Positions 28,305-35,806 of a stretch of DNA of 64,000 nt are shown piece after piece. The translations under genes and the position numbers were made by a program. Every line of letters begins with the position of its first letter. Position 1 is the first letter of the stretch. The stretch is from positions 1-64,000 of the forward strand of contig JANQJF010000076.1 of assembly GCA_028281765.1 (NCBI GenBank), written 5' to 3'. The notes below the pieces were generated by a model that made no database searches, was not told the DNA's origin, and saw only the letters and a program-made list of their open reading frames with translations. The stretch comes from Planctomycetota bacterium. Its GTDB lineage: Bacteria > Planctomycetota > UBA1135 > UBA2386.

Positions 28305-28345
28305 CCCGTGCTGCGCCTGCGCATGCGCGATGGTGACCCTTGCGC
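28305..28345 (+). repeat. hexamer VNTR element, 2 units, copy 2
   Basis: CCCGTGCTGCGC (28305-28316), two hexamers CTGCGC and ATGCGC (28317-28328), then GATGGTGACCC and a GTGCCC unit. It lies between the convergent TPR and deacetylase gene ends, beginning two bases after the first stop. Confidence 0.7.
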
Positions 28346-28367
28346 GTGCCCGTGACGCGTACGATGC

Positions 28368-29531
28368 CTACCCCCAACTGTGCACTTCCATCAGCTCCCG
28401 CAACACCCCCTCGTTCGTCCGCGCCGCGGCATTCGCCCCCGGGAACTCGATCGGCTCGCAGAGGAACGATTTCGTCAGCGGATCCGACGAGTGCGACTGC
28501 CACTTCTCGATCCACCCGTCGTCGACCAGATCCGGCACCGTGCGCCCGGACATCACCGCCCACACGATCGCCCACGCGCGTGGCAGCACGCGCACCGGCT
28601 GGTAGCCGCCGCCTCCGGTCGCGACCCACTTGCCGTCACAGTGTTCGTCGGCGAGTTCGCGGGATAGTTCCGCCGCGAAGCGGAACGAGTCGCACGTCAG
28701 GCGGAGCTCGGCGAGCGGGTCTTCCCAGTGCGGGTCGGCGCCGTGCTGCGTGACGATGAGCTGTGGACGGAATGCGGCGAGCGCCTTGCGGAGTGTCTCC
28801 TCGACGCAGTGCTGCCAGCTTGCGTCACCGGTGAAGCTCTGGAACGGCATGTTGACGATCGTGCCCTTCGCGTCGCCTTCGCCGCAGTCGGTTGCGCGGC
28901 CGGTGAACGGCCAGCGCACGTCGGGCGATTCGTGGAACGACACCGTCATGACGTTCGGGTCGTCCTTGAATGCGAACTCGACGCCGTCGCCGTGGTGGAC
29001 GTCGTAGTCGATGTAGACGACGCGTTCGACGCCGAGGCGCTGGGCTTCGCGGATGCCGACGACGAGGTCGTTGTAGATGCAGAAGCCGCTCGCGCTCGAC
29101 GGCATCGCGTGGTGCAGCCCGCCGCACGAGTTGAACGCGCGCTTGTGATTGCCCTGCACAACACGGCGCACGCATTCGAGCGTGCCGGCCGCTGCGGCTG
29201 ACCCGCCGTCGTGTTGCCCGGGTGCGATCGGGTTGTCCGACGTGCCGAGCCCGAACACCGGCGCGCTGCGACGGACGTCCCGGTCGTCGGGTGCCTCGGA
29301 GGAGCGCTTCACGAACTCGATGTAGCTCGTCTCGTGCGCGAGCTGCAGTTGCTCGTCCGTGGCTTGGCCCGGTGCGAACAGCTCGTTCTCAACGAGCCAT
29401 CCGTGTCGATCCATGAGGTCGAACAGCGGCTCCTGGCGGAAGCGCGCGAAGGGATGGTCTTGGCCGAGGTCGTAGGCCGGGAGGGAGCGAGCGTCGACGA
29501 GGGCGTGGTCCGGCATGGTAGACGCAAGCAT
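28368..29531 (-). CDS. AcuC/histone-deacetylase-like metalloenzyme
   Basis: 387 residues from ATG 29531; ATG 29516 is equally possible and removes five residues. No clear ribosome-binding site favours either. Class I/II deacetylase motifs are present: GLHHAM, YIDYDVHHGDGVE with the zinc ligands, GADPHWEDPLAEL, and GGGGYQP. AcuC removes acetyl groups from acetyl-CoA synthetase; other members act on polyamines. No signal peptide is seen, so it is cytosolic. Without acsA or acuA nearby, the substrate is open. Confidence 0.9.
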   Translation of the reverse strand: MLASTMPDHALVDARSLPAYDLGQDHPFARFRQEPLFDLMDRHGWLVENELFAPGQATDEQLQLAHETSYIEFVKRSSEAPDDRDVRRSAPVFGLGTSDNPIAPGQHDGGSAAAAGTLECVRRVVQGNHKRAFNSCGGLHHAMPSSASGFCIYNDLVVGIREAQRLGVERVVYIDYDVHHGDGVEFAFKDDPNVMTVSFHESPDVRWPFTGRATDCGEGDAKGTIVNMPFQSFTGDASWQHCVEETLRKALAAFRPQLIVTQHGADPHWEDPLAELRLTCDSFRFAAELSRELADEHCDGKWVATGGGGYQPVRVLPRAWAIVWAVMSGRTVPDLVDDGWIEKWQSHSSDPLTKSFLCEPIEFPGANAAARTNEGVLRELMEVHSWG

Positions 29532-29618
29532 ATTGAGAACAGCACTTTGCGCGTAACATGAGCCGACGCGGATTTCTCGGTTTCCGCCGGCGATCCGGCG
29601 CTGGCGGGACAACTCCGA

Positions 29619-30254
29619 ATGACCATGAACTCCGAAGCGCGACACGGCCTCGACACGGGCAGCGGCCCGGCGGACCTGGCGCTCGTCAAGCGGGCTCTCC
29701 GCGGCGAGAGCGAGGCCGTCGAGGGGGTGCTCGTCCGCATGTCGTGCGTGGTGCGCTTCGTGTTTCGGCTCAACCGTAAGCTCGGCTACCGGCTGCCGTC
29801 GGAAGCACTCGAGGACGTCGTCCAGCAGGTCTACCTGTCGGTCTGGCCTCGCCTCGACCAATACGTCGGCACCGCGTCGATCGAGAGTTGGGTGTTCGGC
29901 TTTTGCCGCAACTGCCTGCGCGCGGAAGCGCGACGCCGCGGCCACCGGCTGCGGCTCGTGCGACCGATGACGGCGGGTGACGACGGTGGCGGCGAGGCGC
30001 CGGAACCGGCGAGCGACGAAGCCGAACCGGAACAGGAGTTCGCACGGGTCGAAGGGATCGAAGCCTTGCGCGATGAACTCGACCGGTTGAGTCCGGACGA
30101 GCGAGTCGTCGTCGAGCTTCGGCACCTCGAGGATTGGAGTTTTGAACGCATCGCCGAACAGCTCGAGCTGCCGGCGAGCACAGTGAAAGACCGTTGCTAC
30201 CGCGCCCTGACCAAGATGAAAGGGCGGTTGCGGAGGCGAGATGTCAGCGCCTGA
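29619..30254 (+). CDS. ECF-type RNA polymerase sigma factor
   Basis: 211 residues; start ATG 29619 or 29625. Region 2 (about 22-110) has EALEDVVQQVYLSVW and SWVFGFCRNCLRAEARRR. Region 4 (about 145-205) has LSPDERVVVELRHLEDWSFE and the helix-turn-helix IAEQLELPASTVKDRCYRAL. An acidic linker (about 118-145) joins them. It recruits RNA polymerase to a specific regulon. The gene overlaps the next one by 14 bases, so the sigma factor and the membrane protein are made together, the usual layout for a sigma/anti-sigma pair. Confidence 0.93.
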   Translation: MTMNSEARHGLDTGSGPADLALVKRALRGESEAVEGVLVRMSCVVRFVFRLNRKLGYRLPSEALEDVVQQVYLSVWPRLDQYVGTASIESWVFGFCRNCLRAEARRRGHRLRLVRPMTAGDDGGGEAPEPASDEAEPEQEFARVEGIEALRDELDRLSPDERVVVELRHLEDWSFERIAEQLELPASTVKDRCYRALTKMKGRLRRRDVSA

Positions 30255-30990
30255 AGACAGAGAGTTCGAAATGTTGTTGGCCGCCCACGGCAATCGTGAG
30301 CTGACCGAGAAGGAAGAGCGCCGCTTGCGCGAGCTCGCCGAGAAGGATGCCGCCAAGGCTGCCGAGGTGGGTGAGCTCGACGACGTGCTCGCGGCGTTTG
30401 CCGCAGAGCGCGCGCTGATGCAGAGCGTCGCCGCGCCGGCGGACCCGGGCGAGGAGGCAGACGAGGCGTACCAGCGCATGCAGCGGTCCGCCGCGTCCGC
30501 GGCCGAGAAACTGCGGTCCGACACGCTGCACGCGAAGCCGACCGCGCGCGTCTTGGACGTGCCGCGGCGGCGCCGCCACTTGCTGTGGATCGTCGCGGCC
30601 GCGGCGGTTGTGATCGCCGTGCTTACGTTCGCGTTCCAGGGCTCGGGTCGCCCGGGACTCTCGACGAACGTCCCCGACGACAAGCTCGCCGGTAGCGACG
30701 TCGCGAAGATTCGCATGAGCACCGAGCTGCGCGTCGCGGATCCGGTGTTCCGCTGGGAGGCGAGCGACGGCGCGCGCACCTACGATGTCGTGATCGAAGA
30801 CGCGGACGGCACGGAGCTCTTCGCGCGGCCGGACGAGCTCGCGCGGAGCCGCGAGTGGCGGCTGACGGAGCGCGAGGTCGAGACGCTGCGTGCCGCGAAG
30901 GCCCCCGTGATCCTGCGGATCGTCGGGTTGGACGGCGCGGCGCTCGCGGTGGGGACGACGGGGGACCTCGTCGTGACGTTGATCGAGTGA
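30241..30990 (+). CDS. single-pass membrane protein, putative anti-sigma factor
   Basis: 249 residues. Residues 1-110 are charged and helical, with NRELTEKEERRLRELAEKD resembling the sigma-binding start of anti-sigma factors, but the Cys/His of a zinc anti-sigma domain are absent. One membrane helix (about 115-135) follows RRRRH, so the N-terminus is cytosolic and residues 136-249 lie outside, as a beta-rich domain with PVFRWEASDGARTYDVVIEDADG, an Ig/Fn3-like pattern. The overlap with the sigma gene and this topology support an anti-sigma role, although sequence alone does not show binding. Confidence 0.75.
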   Translation: MSAPEDREFEMLLAAHGNRELTEKEERRLRELAEKDAAKAAEVGELDDVLAAFAAERALMQSVAAPADPGEEADEAYQRMQRSAASAAEKLRSDTLHAKPTARVLDVPRRRRHLLWIVAAAAVVIAVLTFAFQGSGRPGLSTNVPDDKLAGSDVAKIRMSTELRVADPVFRWEASDGARTYDVVIEDADGTELFARPDELARSREWRLTEREVETLRAAKAPVILRIVGLDGAALAVGTTGDLVVTLIE

Positions 30991-30996
30991 GTGGGT

Positions 30997-31074
30997 GGCA
31001 GTGGGGCCGATCGGAAGATCGGATGCGCCCGCCGGTCCGCCGTTGCGTCTGATCTTCCAAGACGCCCCACTGCC
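30997..31074. repeat. palindromic AGTGGGG element, copy A
   Basis: GGCAGTGGGGC (30997-31007) pairs with GCCCCACTGCC (31064-31074), and inside them GGAAGATC (31013-31020) pairs with GATCTTCC (31051-31058). The loop holds the core GCCGGTCCGCCGTTGC. It starts six bases after the anti-sigma gene and could limit read-through into the CHAT gene. Confidence 0.65.
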
Positions 31075-31127
31075 GCCCCCGGCCAATCCAAGTGAGCCTC
31101 TGCGCGAACTCCGAGTATCGTGGGACT

Positions 31128-33755
31128 GTGCTCCGTCTCGCGTTTGCCTTGCTGCTCGCACCCGCGCTTGCCGCGCAGGCCACCGAAGAGCAGCAGATCG
31201 CGAAGCAGCTGTTCTCGAAGCGGCTCGTCGATGTGATTCGGAGCGTGCACGCGGCGCTGCCGAAGTTCGACGCGTGTCTCGCCGAGCTCGACGAGATCGA
31301 GGGCTTCATTGCCGAGCTCGAGCCGGGGTTTCGGTCGAAGGCCGCGCTCGCGGTCGACGTGCGGCGCGCGGAGATCCATCTGCTTGCTGGGCGGGACGAC
31401 GTCAGTGCGCGCATTCTCGAGCAAGCACGTGACGCGGCGCGTGAAGCGGACGCGTGGGACGGACGATACCGGGCGATCGCGAACGTGCTCGCGTGGCAGG
31501 CGGCGCCGGTCTGGTTCGATTCCGTCTGGGATGAGGAGCGCGAGGCCATGCGCGCTGCCGAGGGAGCGGCTCGCACCGCACACGACACAGCCGAAGACGA
31601 CCGGAAGCGCACGCAGAAGCTGCGCGAACTCGCGCCGCTCGTCGTCATGCGTCTGAACTACGAATTGCAGGAGCGCGCGACGCAGCGCGTGGCCGAGCGC
31701 GAACTGCGTGCGCTTGCCGAGCAGTTGCCCGCCCTCGACGACTGGCGGCACAAGGCCTACGCGGTGCTCGTCTGGCACTTCGTGCTGCAGCGCGACTACG
31801 ACCGAGCGAACACGTATCTCGACGAGTTGCCGCAGGACCTCGGTCGCTATCCCCGCGCGCGCGTCGCGCTGCGTCGGCACGACTTCGAGCGTGCGATGCA
31901 GGAGGGAGAAGTGCTCGCGCTGGCCGATGCGCGCTACGAGCAGCTCGTCGGTGACGTGCTTTGGGAGCAGGACGAGTTCGTCAAAGCGCGGATTCGGTAT
32001 CGCGCGGCGCTCGATGCGAAGCTGGACCCGTTGGACAAGATCGTCGTTTTGCGTGGCCTCGTCGATTGCTCGCTGCGGCTGTGGCACGAGAAGCAGCGCG
32101 CGCGGGATCTCGAGGTCGCAGAGCAGCACCTCGACGAAGCGGAGCGGCTGTGCGCCGAGGCTCCGGGTTTGCGACACGTCGCGGCGGAGGCGTTTCAGCT
32201 CACGGTGGCGCGCGGGCATCTCGCCGAGGCTCGCGGTGACGTCGTGGCCGCGCTCGGGCTGTACGAGAAGGCGATTGCGATGGCCGAGTCGATCCGTGGC
32301 GAGATCGGGTTCGACGTGTTCGGCGGGACGTTCCTCGCGACGGACGATCTCGACGCGGTCGAAGGCGTGCTGCGTACGCACCAGGCCGCGTCGGAGGACG
32401 CTTTCCGTGCGCTCGCGGCCATCGAGGCCAACTCCGCGCGGACGCTTCTGAACTGGAGCGCCGCGCCCCCGACCATCCGAGATCGCGAGGCGGCCCGGCG
32501 ACTCGCGCGCGCGGTGCACGAGCTCGCGGTGCACACGTCCGCCGACGGTCTCGCTGAGAAGCTCGACGATCTGGAGGCGGAGCGGATCCAGCTCGAGGCA
32601 CGCGGTGGCGACGTCGCGCGGAGTCTCAACGCGGACGCGATCGCCGCGCACACGCGAGAGTGGGGCGAGTGCGTGTTCTTGTGGTACTGGCTCGGCCGCG
32701 AGCAGTCGGGGCCGTCGCCCCAGTGCTGGGTCGCGTGGGCGCAGGACGGCGAGTCCGGTGTGGTTCCGCTCGGCTCGCGTGACGAATCGCTCGCGCGATT
32801 CGGCGCGGCCGTACGTGCGGTCACAGATCCTCGTTCGGATCCCGCGGTCGCGCTCGAGCGCGCGGCGGATTGGTTCCTTCCCGATCCGGTGCGCGCGCGG
32901 ATCGCGTCTTCGGCACGCGTCGTGATCTGTCCTGACGTCGTGCTGGGGCGCTTGCCGTTCGAAGCCTTGCCGGTCGACGGGACGCCGCTCGGCGTCCGTG
33001 TCGGCGTCGAGCGAACGCCGTCTCTGTCCGTGCGTCGCGCGCTCGCGTCGCGGGGGGCCACCGGCAGTGGCGCCGCCGTGCTCTATGCCGTCGAAGGCGT
33101 GGAGTCGATCGAGGCGAGCCTCGAGCTGGACCCCCTCGAGTTCTCGCCCCGCGAGGGTGCGATGGTCGTCGTCGCCTACGGGGACGCCGACGAAATGCGC
33201 GGCGCCGATGCGTCGCGCGACGCGCTCGGCCGCACGCTGCGTAGTTCGGCGTACGACGTTGTCCACGTGAGTGCGCATGCGGTTTTCGACCCGCGCGTGC
33301 TGACGGACTCGTTCTTCCTGCTCGCCGATGGCGTCGCGTCGATCGCGTCGTTGACGGAGCATCCGCTCAACGGCGCGCTCGTCGTCATGAGCGCGTGCAG
33401 TTCGGCGACCGGTTCACGCCGACTCGGCGAAGGCGAAATCGGGTTGCTCGGCTGGCCGTGTGCCGCGGGCGCGCGCGGCGCGGTGGCCGCGCTGCGCCCC
33501 GTCAACCAGCAGGCGACGATGGATCTGATGGCGCAGTTCCACGCGATCTGCGCGGAGGGCGTGGACGAGGTCGAGGCGATGCGCGAAGCGCGCGCGATTC
33601 TCGCCGCCGCCCCGAACTACGCGCACCCGCACTACTGGAGTGGGTTCGGGGTGTTCTCGGCGCCGGCCGTTCCGACGCCGCGGTTCCCGTGGGCGATCCT
33701 CGGCGCGATCGCCGTATGCTTCGGAGTCGTCTGGCTCGCGCGTCGGCGCGATTGA
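31128..33755 (+). CDS. exported TPR/CHAT caspase-like protein with C-terminal anchor
   Basis: 875 residues from GTG 31128, chosen because it yields the signal peptide LRLAFALLLAPALAAQ; an in-frame GTG at 31092 does not. The middle (about 30-520) is helical with TPR-like repeats. The CHAT domain (about 600-845) has the catalytic His717 in HVSAHA and Cys757 in MSACSSATG, both intact, plus GWPCAAGARGAVAAL. A C-terminal helix (about 853-870) ends WLARRRD, so the protease domain should sit outside the inner membrane, on the same side as the outer domain of the neighbouring membrane protein. CHAT proteins are cysteine proteases in several signalling and defence systems. The natural substrate is not known. 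Confidence 0.9.
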   Translation: MLRLAFALLLAPALAAQATEEQQIAKQLFSKRLVDVIRSVHAALPKFDACLAELDEIEGFIAELEPGFRSKAALAVDVRRAEIHLLAGRDDVSARILEQARDAAREADAWDGRYRAIANVLAWQAAPVWFDSVWDEEREAMRAAEGAARTAHDTAEDDRKRTQKLRELAPLVVMRLNYELQERATQRVAERELRALAEQLPALDDWRHKAYAVLVWHFVLQRDYDRANTYLDELPQDLGRYPRARVALRRHDFERAMQEGEVLALADARYEQLVGDVLWEQDEFVKARIRYRAALDAKLDPLDKIVVLRGLVDCSLRLWHEKQRARDLEVAEQHLDEAERLCAEAPGLRHVAAEAFQLTVARGHLAEARGDVVAALGLYEKAIAMAESIRGEIGFDVFGGTFLATDDLDAVEGVLRTHQAASEDAFRALAAIEANSARTLLNWSAAPPTIRDREAARRLARAVHELAVHTSADGLAEKLDDLEAERIQLEARGGDVARSLNADAIAAHTREWGECVFLWYWLGREQSGPSPQCWVAWAQDGESGVVPLGSRDESLARFGAAVRAVTDPRSDPAVALERAADWFLPDPVRARIASSARVVICPDVVLGRLPFEALPVDGTPLGVRVGVERTPSLSVRRALASRGATGSGAAVLYAVEGVESIEASLELDPLEFSPREGAMVVVAYGDADEMRGADASRDALGRTLRSSAYDVVHVSAHAVFDPRVLTDSFFLLADGVASIASLTEHPLNGALVVMSACSSATGSRRLGEGEIGLLGWPCAAGARGAVAALRPVNQQATMDLMAQFHAICAEGVDEVEAMREARAILAAAPNYAHPHYWSGFGVFSAPAVPTPRFPWAILGAIAVCFGVVWLARRRD

Positions 33756-33759
33756 GTCC

Positions 33760-35487
33760 TCACCAGGGCAGCAGGTCGTCGTCCAGCGCGGGCAACGGCG
33801 GCGTCGCGATCAGTCGCCACCGCACGCCGACGGCCGAGCCTTGGCTGCCGGTGTCGCCGTCGTGCCACAGCAGTCGGGACGCGAAGCGCTGGTTGCCGAG
33901 CTTGAGGTGGAGCGACAGGAGCGCCTGGCCGCGCGCGTGGAAGCCCGCGGGGATCACGGCCGGCACAGCCAGTGGCAGTAGGAACATGTCGAACTGCACG
34001 GCGCCGGTTCCGATCGGGAACACCTGCGAGTGCTTGAGCTCGAAGTCCGCCGCGGCACTCGGCCGCGTGTAGAGCGCGACCTCGATGTCGGGCGTGCCGG
34101 TGCCCCAGTCTTCGTTCCACGAACTCCAGTGGGGCGCCATCATGACCGTGATGTCGTCCTTCAATCGGAAGAACGCGTCGACATCGGCCGCCGCATCGAT
34201 CGCGACGTCGATCGGCTGGTAGTCGTGCTCGGGACCGAGCATCGAGAACCACGCGCCGTTCGCCGTCTGCATCAGCAGGTCTTCGTCGCCGTCCGCGTCG
34301 ATGTCCGCGCGGATCAGGGCCTGGCCGTCGATTCCGGCACCGGCGTACGCCGTCGGGTCTTCGGGAACGCGAACGATCGCGGGGAGGAAGGAGTTCGTGA
34401 TCCGATTGAACGGGTTCACGGCGAAGGACTGCCCGTCCTGCGGCACGACGACGAGCTCGACGGGTGGCGTCCACCACGCGTCGACAATCGTCGCGGTCGC
34501 GAGCGGGCCCACGCCCGGCGGGTTCTCGACCACGTGCGGGATGTGGTCGAAGTAGCCGACCGGCAGCATCTCATAGACGAGTACGCCTTGGTCGACGACG
34601 ATCGCGAGTTCGTCTTGGCCATCGTCGTGCAGGTCGCCGACCGTGATGTCGCGCAGCGTGCCCGCCGCGAGCGGGACGCCCCCGACGAATACGAAGTAGC
34701 CGCCCCGATCGCAGAACGCCGCCACTCCGATCCCCGGCACGTGCACGGCGAAGTCCGTGTTGCCGTCGTGGTCGAAGTCGCCGAGGCGGAGCGTGTCACA
34801 GACCCAAGGGAAGAACGTCTCGTTCGCCTGCAGCGGGCCGGTCGGCGCACGGCGGAACATGCGCACGACGCTTCCGGAGGTTCCGCCGTCGAGGGGGATG
34901 AGCTGCAGAGTGCAGATGTCCGGGTGGCCATCGCCGCTGTGGTCCGCGGTTTCGACTTCGTAGTTGCCGAGGTCGAGGAATGTGTCGGCGAACGGCTGGT
35001 TGACGTTCCACACGGTGCGCTGCGGCGAGCGTGGGTGCTCGGTTCCGGCCGTGACCGTGCGGTGGATCGACTGCAGGTACGGCTGGTCGGGACTGACGAA
35101 CACCGTCAGCGGCGGAAGCAGGGGGTCGGTCGAGTGCCAGCTCGCGGCGTCGGTCCAGCTCGTCACCGGCGCGAGCATCGTGCCGTCGTACCCGCGGTAG
35201 CGGCCGAGGTTCGCGCCGCGGGCCATCGAGACGCCGAACTGGCCGGCCTGGGGTCCTTGTTCGCTCAAGAACCACAGTTCGGGAGTGCCGTCGAAGTCGA
35301 GGTCGGTGGCACCGGCGGCTGCGATCCGGTTCCGGGTGGGGAACGGGGTGAAGTGCGACACGGCGGGATCGGCCGGGAATTCCATCTTCGGCGCGAGTTC
35401 CGGCGGCGTGCCGGTGCCCGTGCCTTGGGGCGCGCTCGCCACGGCGAGGAGCGCGCCGACGGATCCGAGAGCGATGGTGGTCAGCAT
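33760..35487 (-). CDS. exported FG-GAP/VCBS beta-propeller protein
   Basis: 575 residues with a signal peptide (about 1-20). At least five calcium-loop motifs of the FG-GAP kind are spaced along it: DLDFDGTPEL, DHSGDGHPDI, DFDHDGNTDF, DLHDDGQDEL and DIDADGDEDL, as in integrin-like seven-blade propellers. The remaining C-terminal part (about 465-575) is beta-rich. It is probably a secreted or surface protein for binding rather than catalysis. It is convergent with the CHAT gene, four bases apart, and divergent from the next gene. Confidence 0.82.
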   Translation of the reverse strand: MLTTIALGSVGALLAVASAPQGTGTGTPPELAPKMEFPADPAVSHFTPFPTRNRIAAAGATDLDFDGTPELWFLSEQGPQAGQFGVSMARGANLGRYRGYDGTMLAPVTSWTDAASWHSTDPLLPPLTVFVSPDQPYLQSIHRTVTAGTEHPRSPQRTVWNVNQPFADTFLDLGNYEVETADHSGDGHPDICTLQLIPLDGGTSGSVVRMFRRAPTGPLQANETFFPWVCDTLRLGDFDHDGNTDFAVHVPGIGVAAFCDRGGYFVFVGGVPLAAGTLRDITVGDLHDDGQDELAIVVDQGVLVYEMLPVGYFDHIPHVVENPPGVGPLATATIVDAWWTPPVELVVVPQDGQSFAVNPFNRITNSFLPAIVRVPEDPTAYAGAGIDGQALIRADIDADGDEDLLMQTANGAWFSMLGPEHDYQPIDVAIDAAADVDAFFRLKDDITVMMAPHWSSWNEDWGTGTPDIEVALYTRPSAAADFELKHSQVFPIGTGAVQFDMFLLPLAVPAVIPAGFHARGQALLSLHLKLGNQRFASRLLWHDGDTGSQGSAVGVRWRLIATPPLPALDDDLLPW

Positions 35488-35806
35488 GCGCGGGGCTGTG
35501 TTCCGGGGGGCCCGGTTCTTCGTGCAGCAGGGGGCATCACACAGGATAGCGCATCAGGCAGTGTGGTTGCGGTTCGAGCCTAGGGGAATGAAATCCAGGA
35601 GCCGGGCCCCCTGCCAGATGGTCCGGCTCCTGGCACCAAACGGACCGTCCGTCCGGTGCTTGTCCTCGCATCCACGGGGACGTTCGTTGTTGGCGGCAGG
35701 GGGCGGCGGCGCCGGATCGAAATCGAAGTTTTCTCCGGCGAATTTTTCGGTCTGGCGTCATCACGCGTTCGACAGTGCCGGGCGGTCCCTGGACACTCGC
35801 TGGACC
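35488..35806. other. 319-bp divergent intergenic region
   Basis: It separates the starts of the FG-GAP gene (minus) and the carboxypeptidase-regulatory-like gene (plus), so it must hold both promoters, but no confident promoter motif is visible. It contains a REP-like palindrome at 35595-35633. The half nearest the plus gene has short AT-rich patches (about 35720-35755). Confidence 0.5.
35595..35633. repeat. REP-like palindrome
   Basis: CCAGGAGCCGGGCC (35595-35608) pairs with GGTCCGGCTCCTGG (35620-35633), one G-T wobble, around an 11-base loop, and is followed by CACC. It looks like the single palindromes scattered by RAYT-type transposases. No such transposase is in the window. Confidence 0.45.

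Noticed and set aside
29619-33755. Identification of the sigma/CHAT cluster as a type III-E CRISPR (Craspase) locus
   Set aside because: There is no Cas7-11-like effector, no array, and both partner proteins are membrane-bound, unlike Csx29/Csx30.
35560-35590. A GGTTCGAGCC sequence like a tRNA T-loop
   Set aside because: The flanking bases do not form a T-stem and no acceptor, D or anticodon arms can be found around it.
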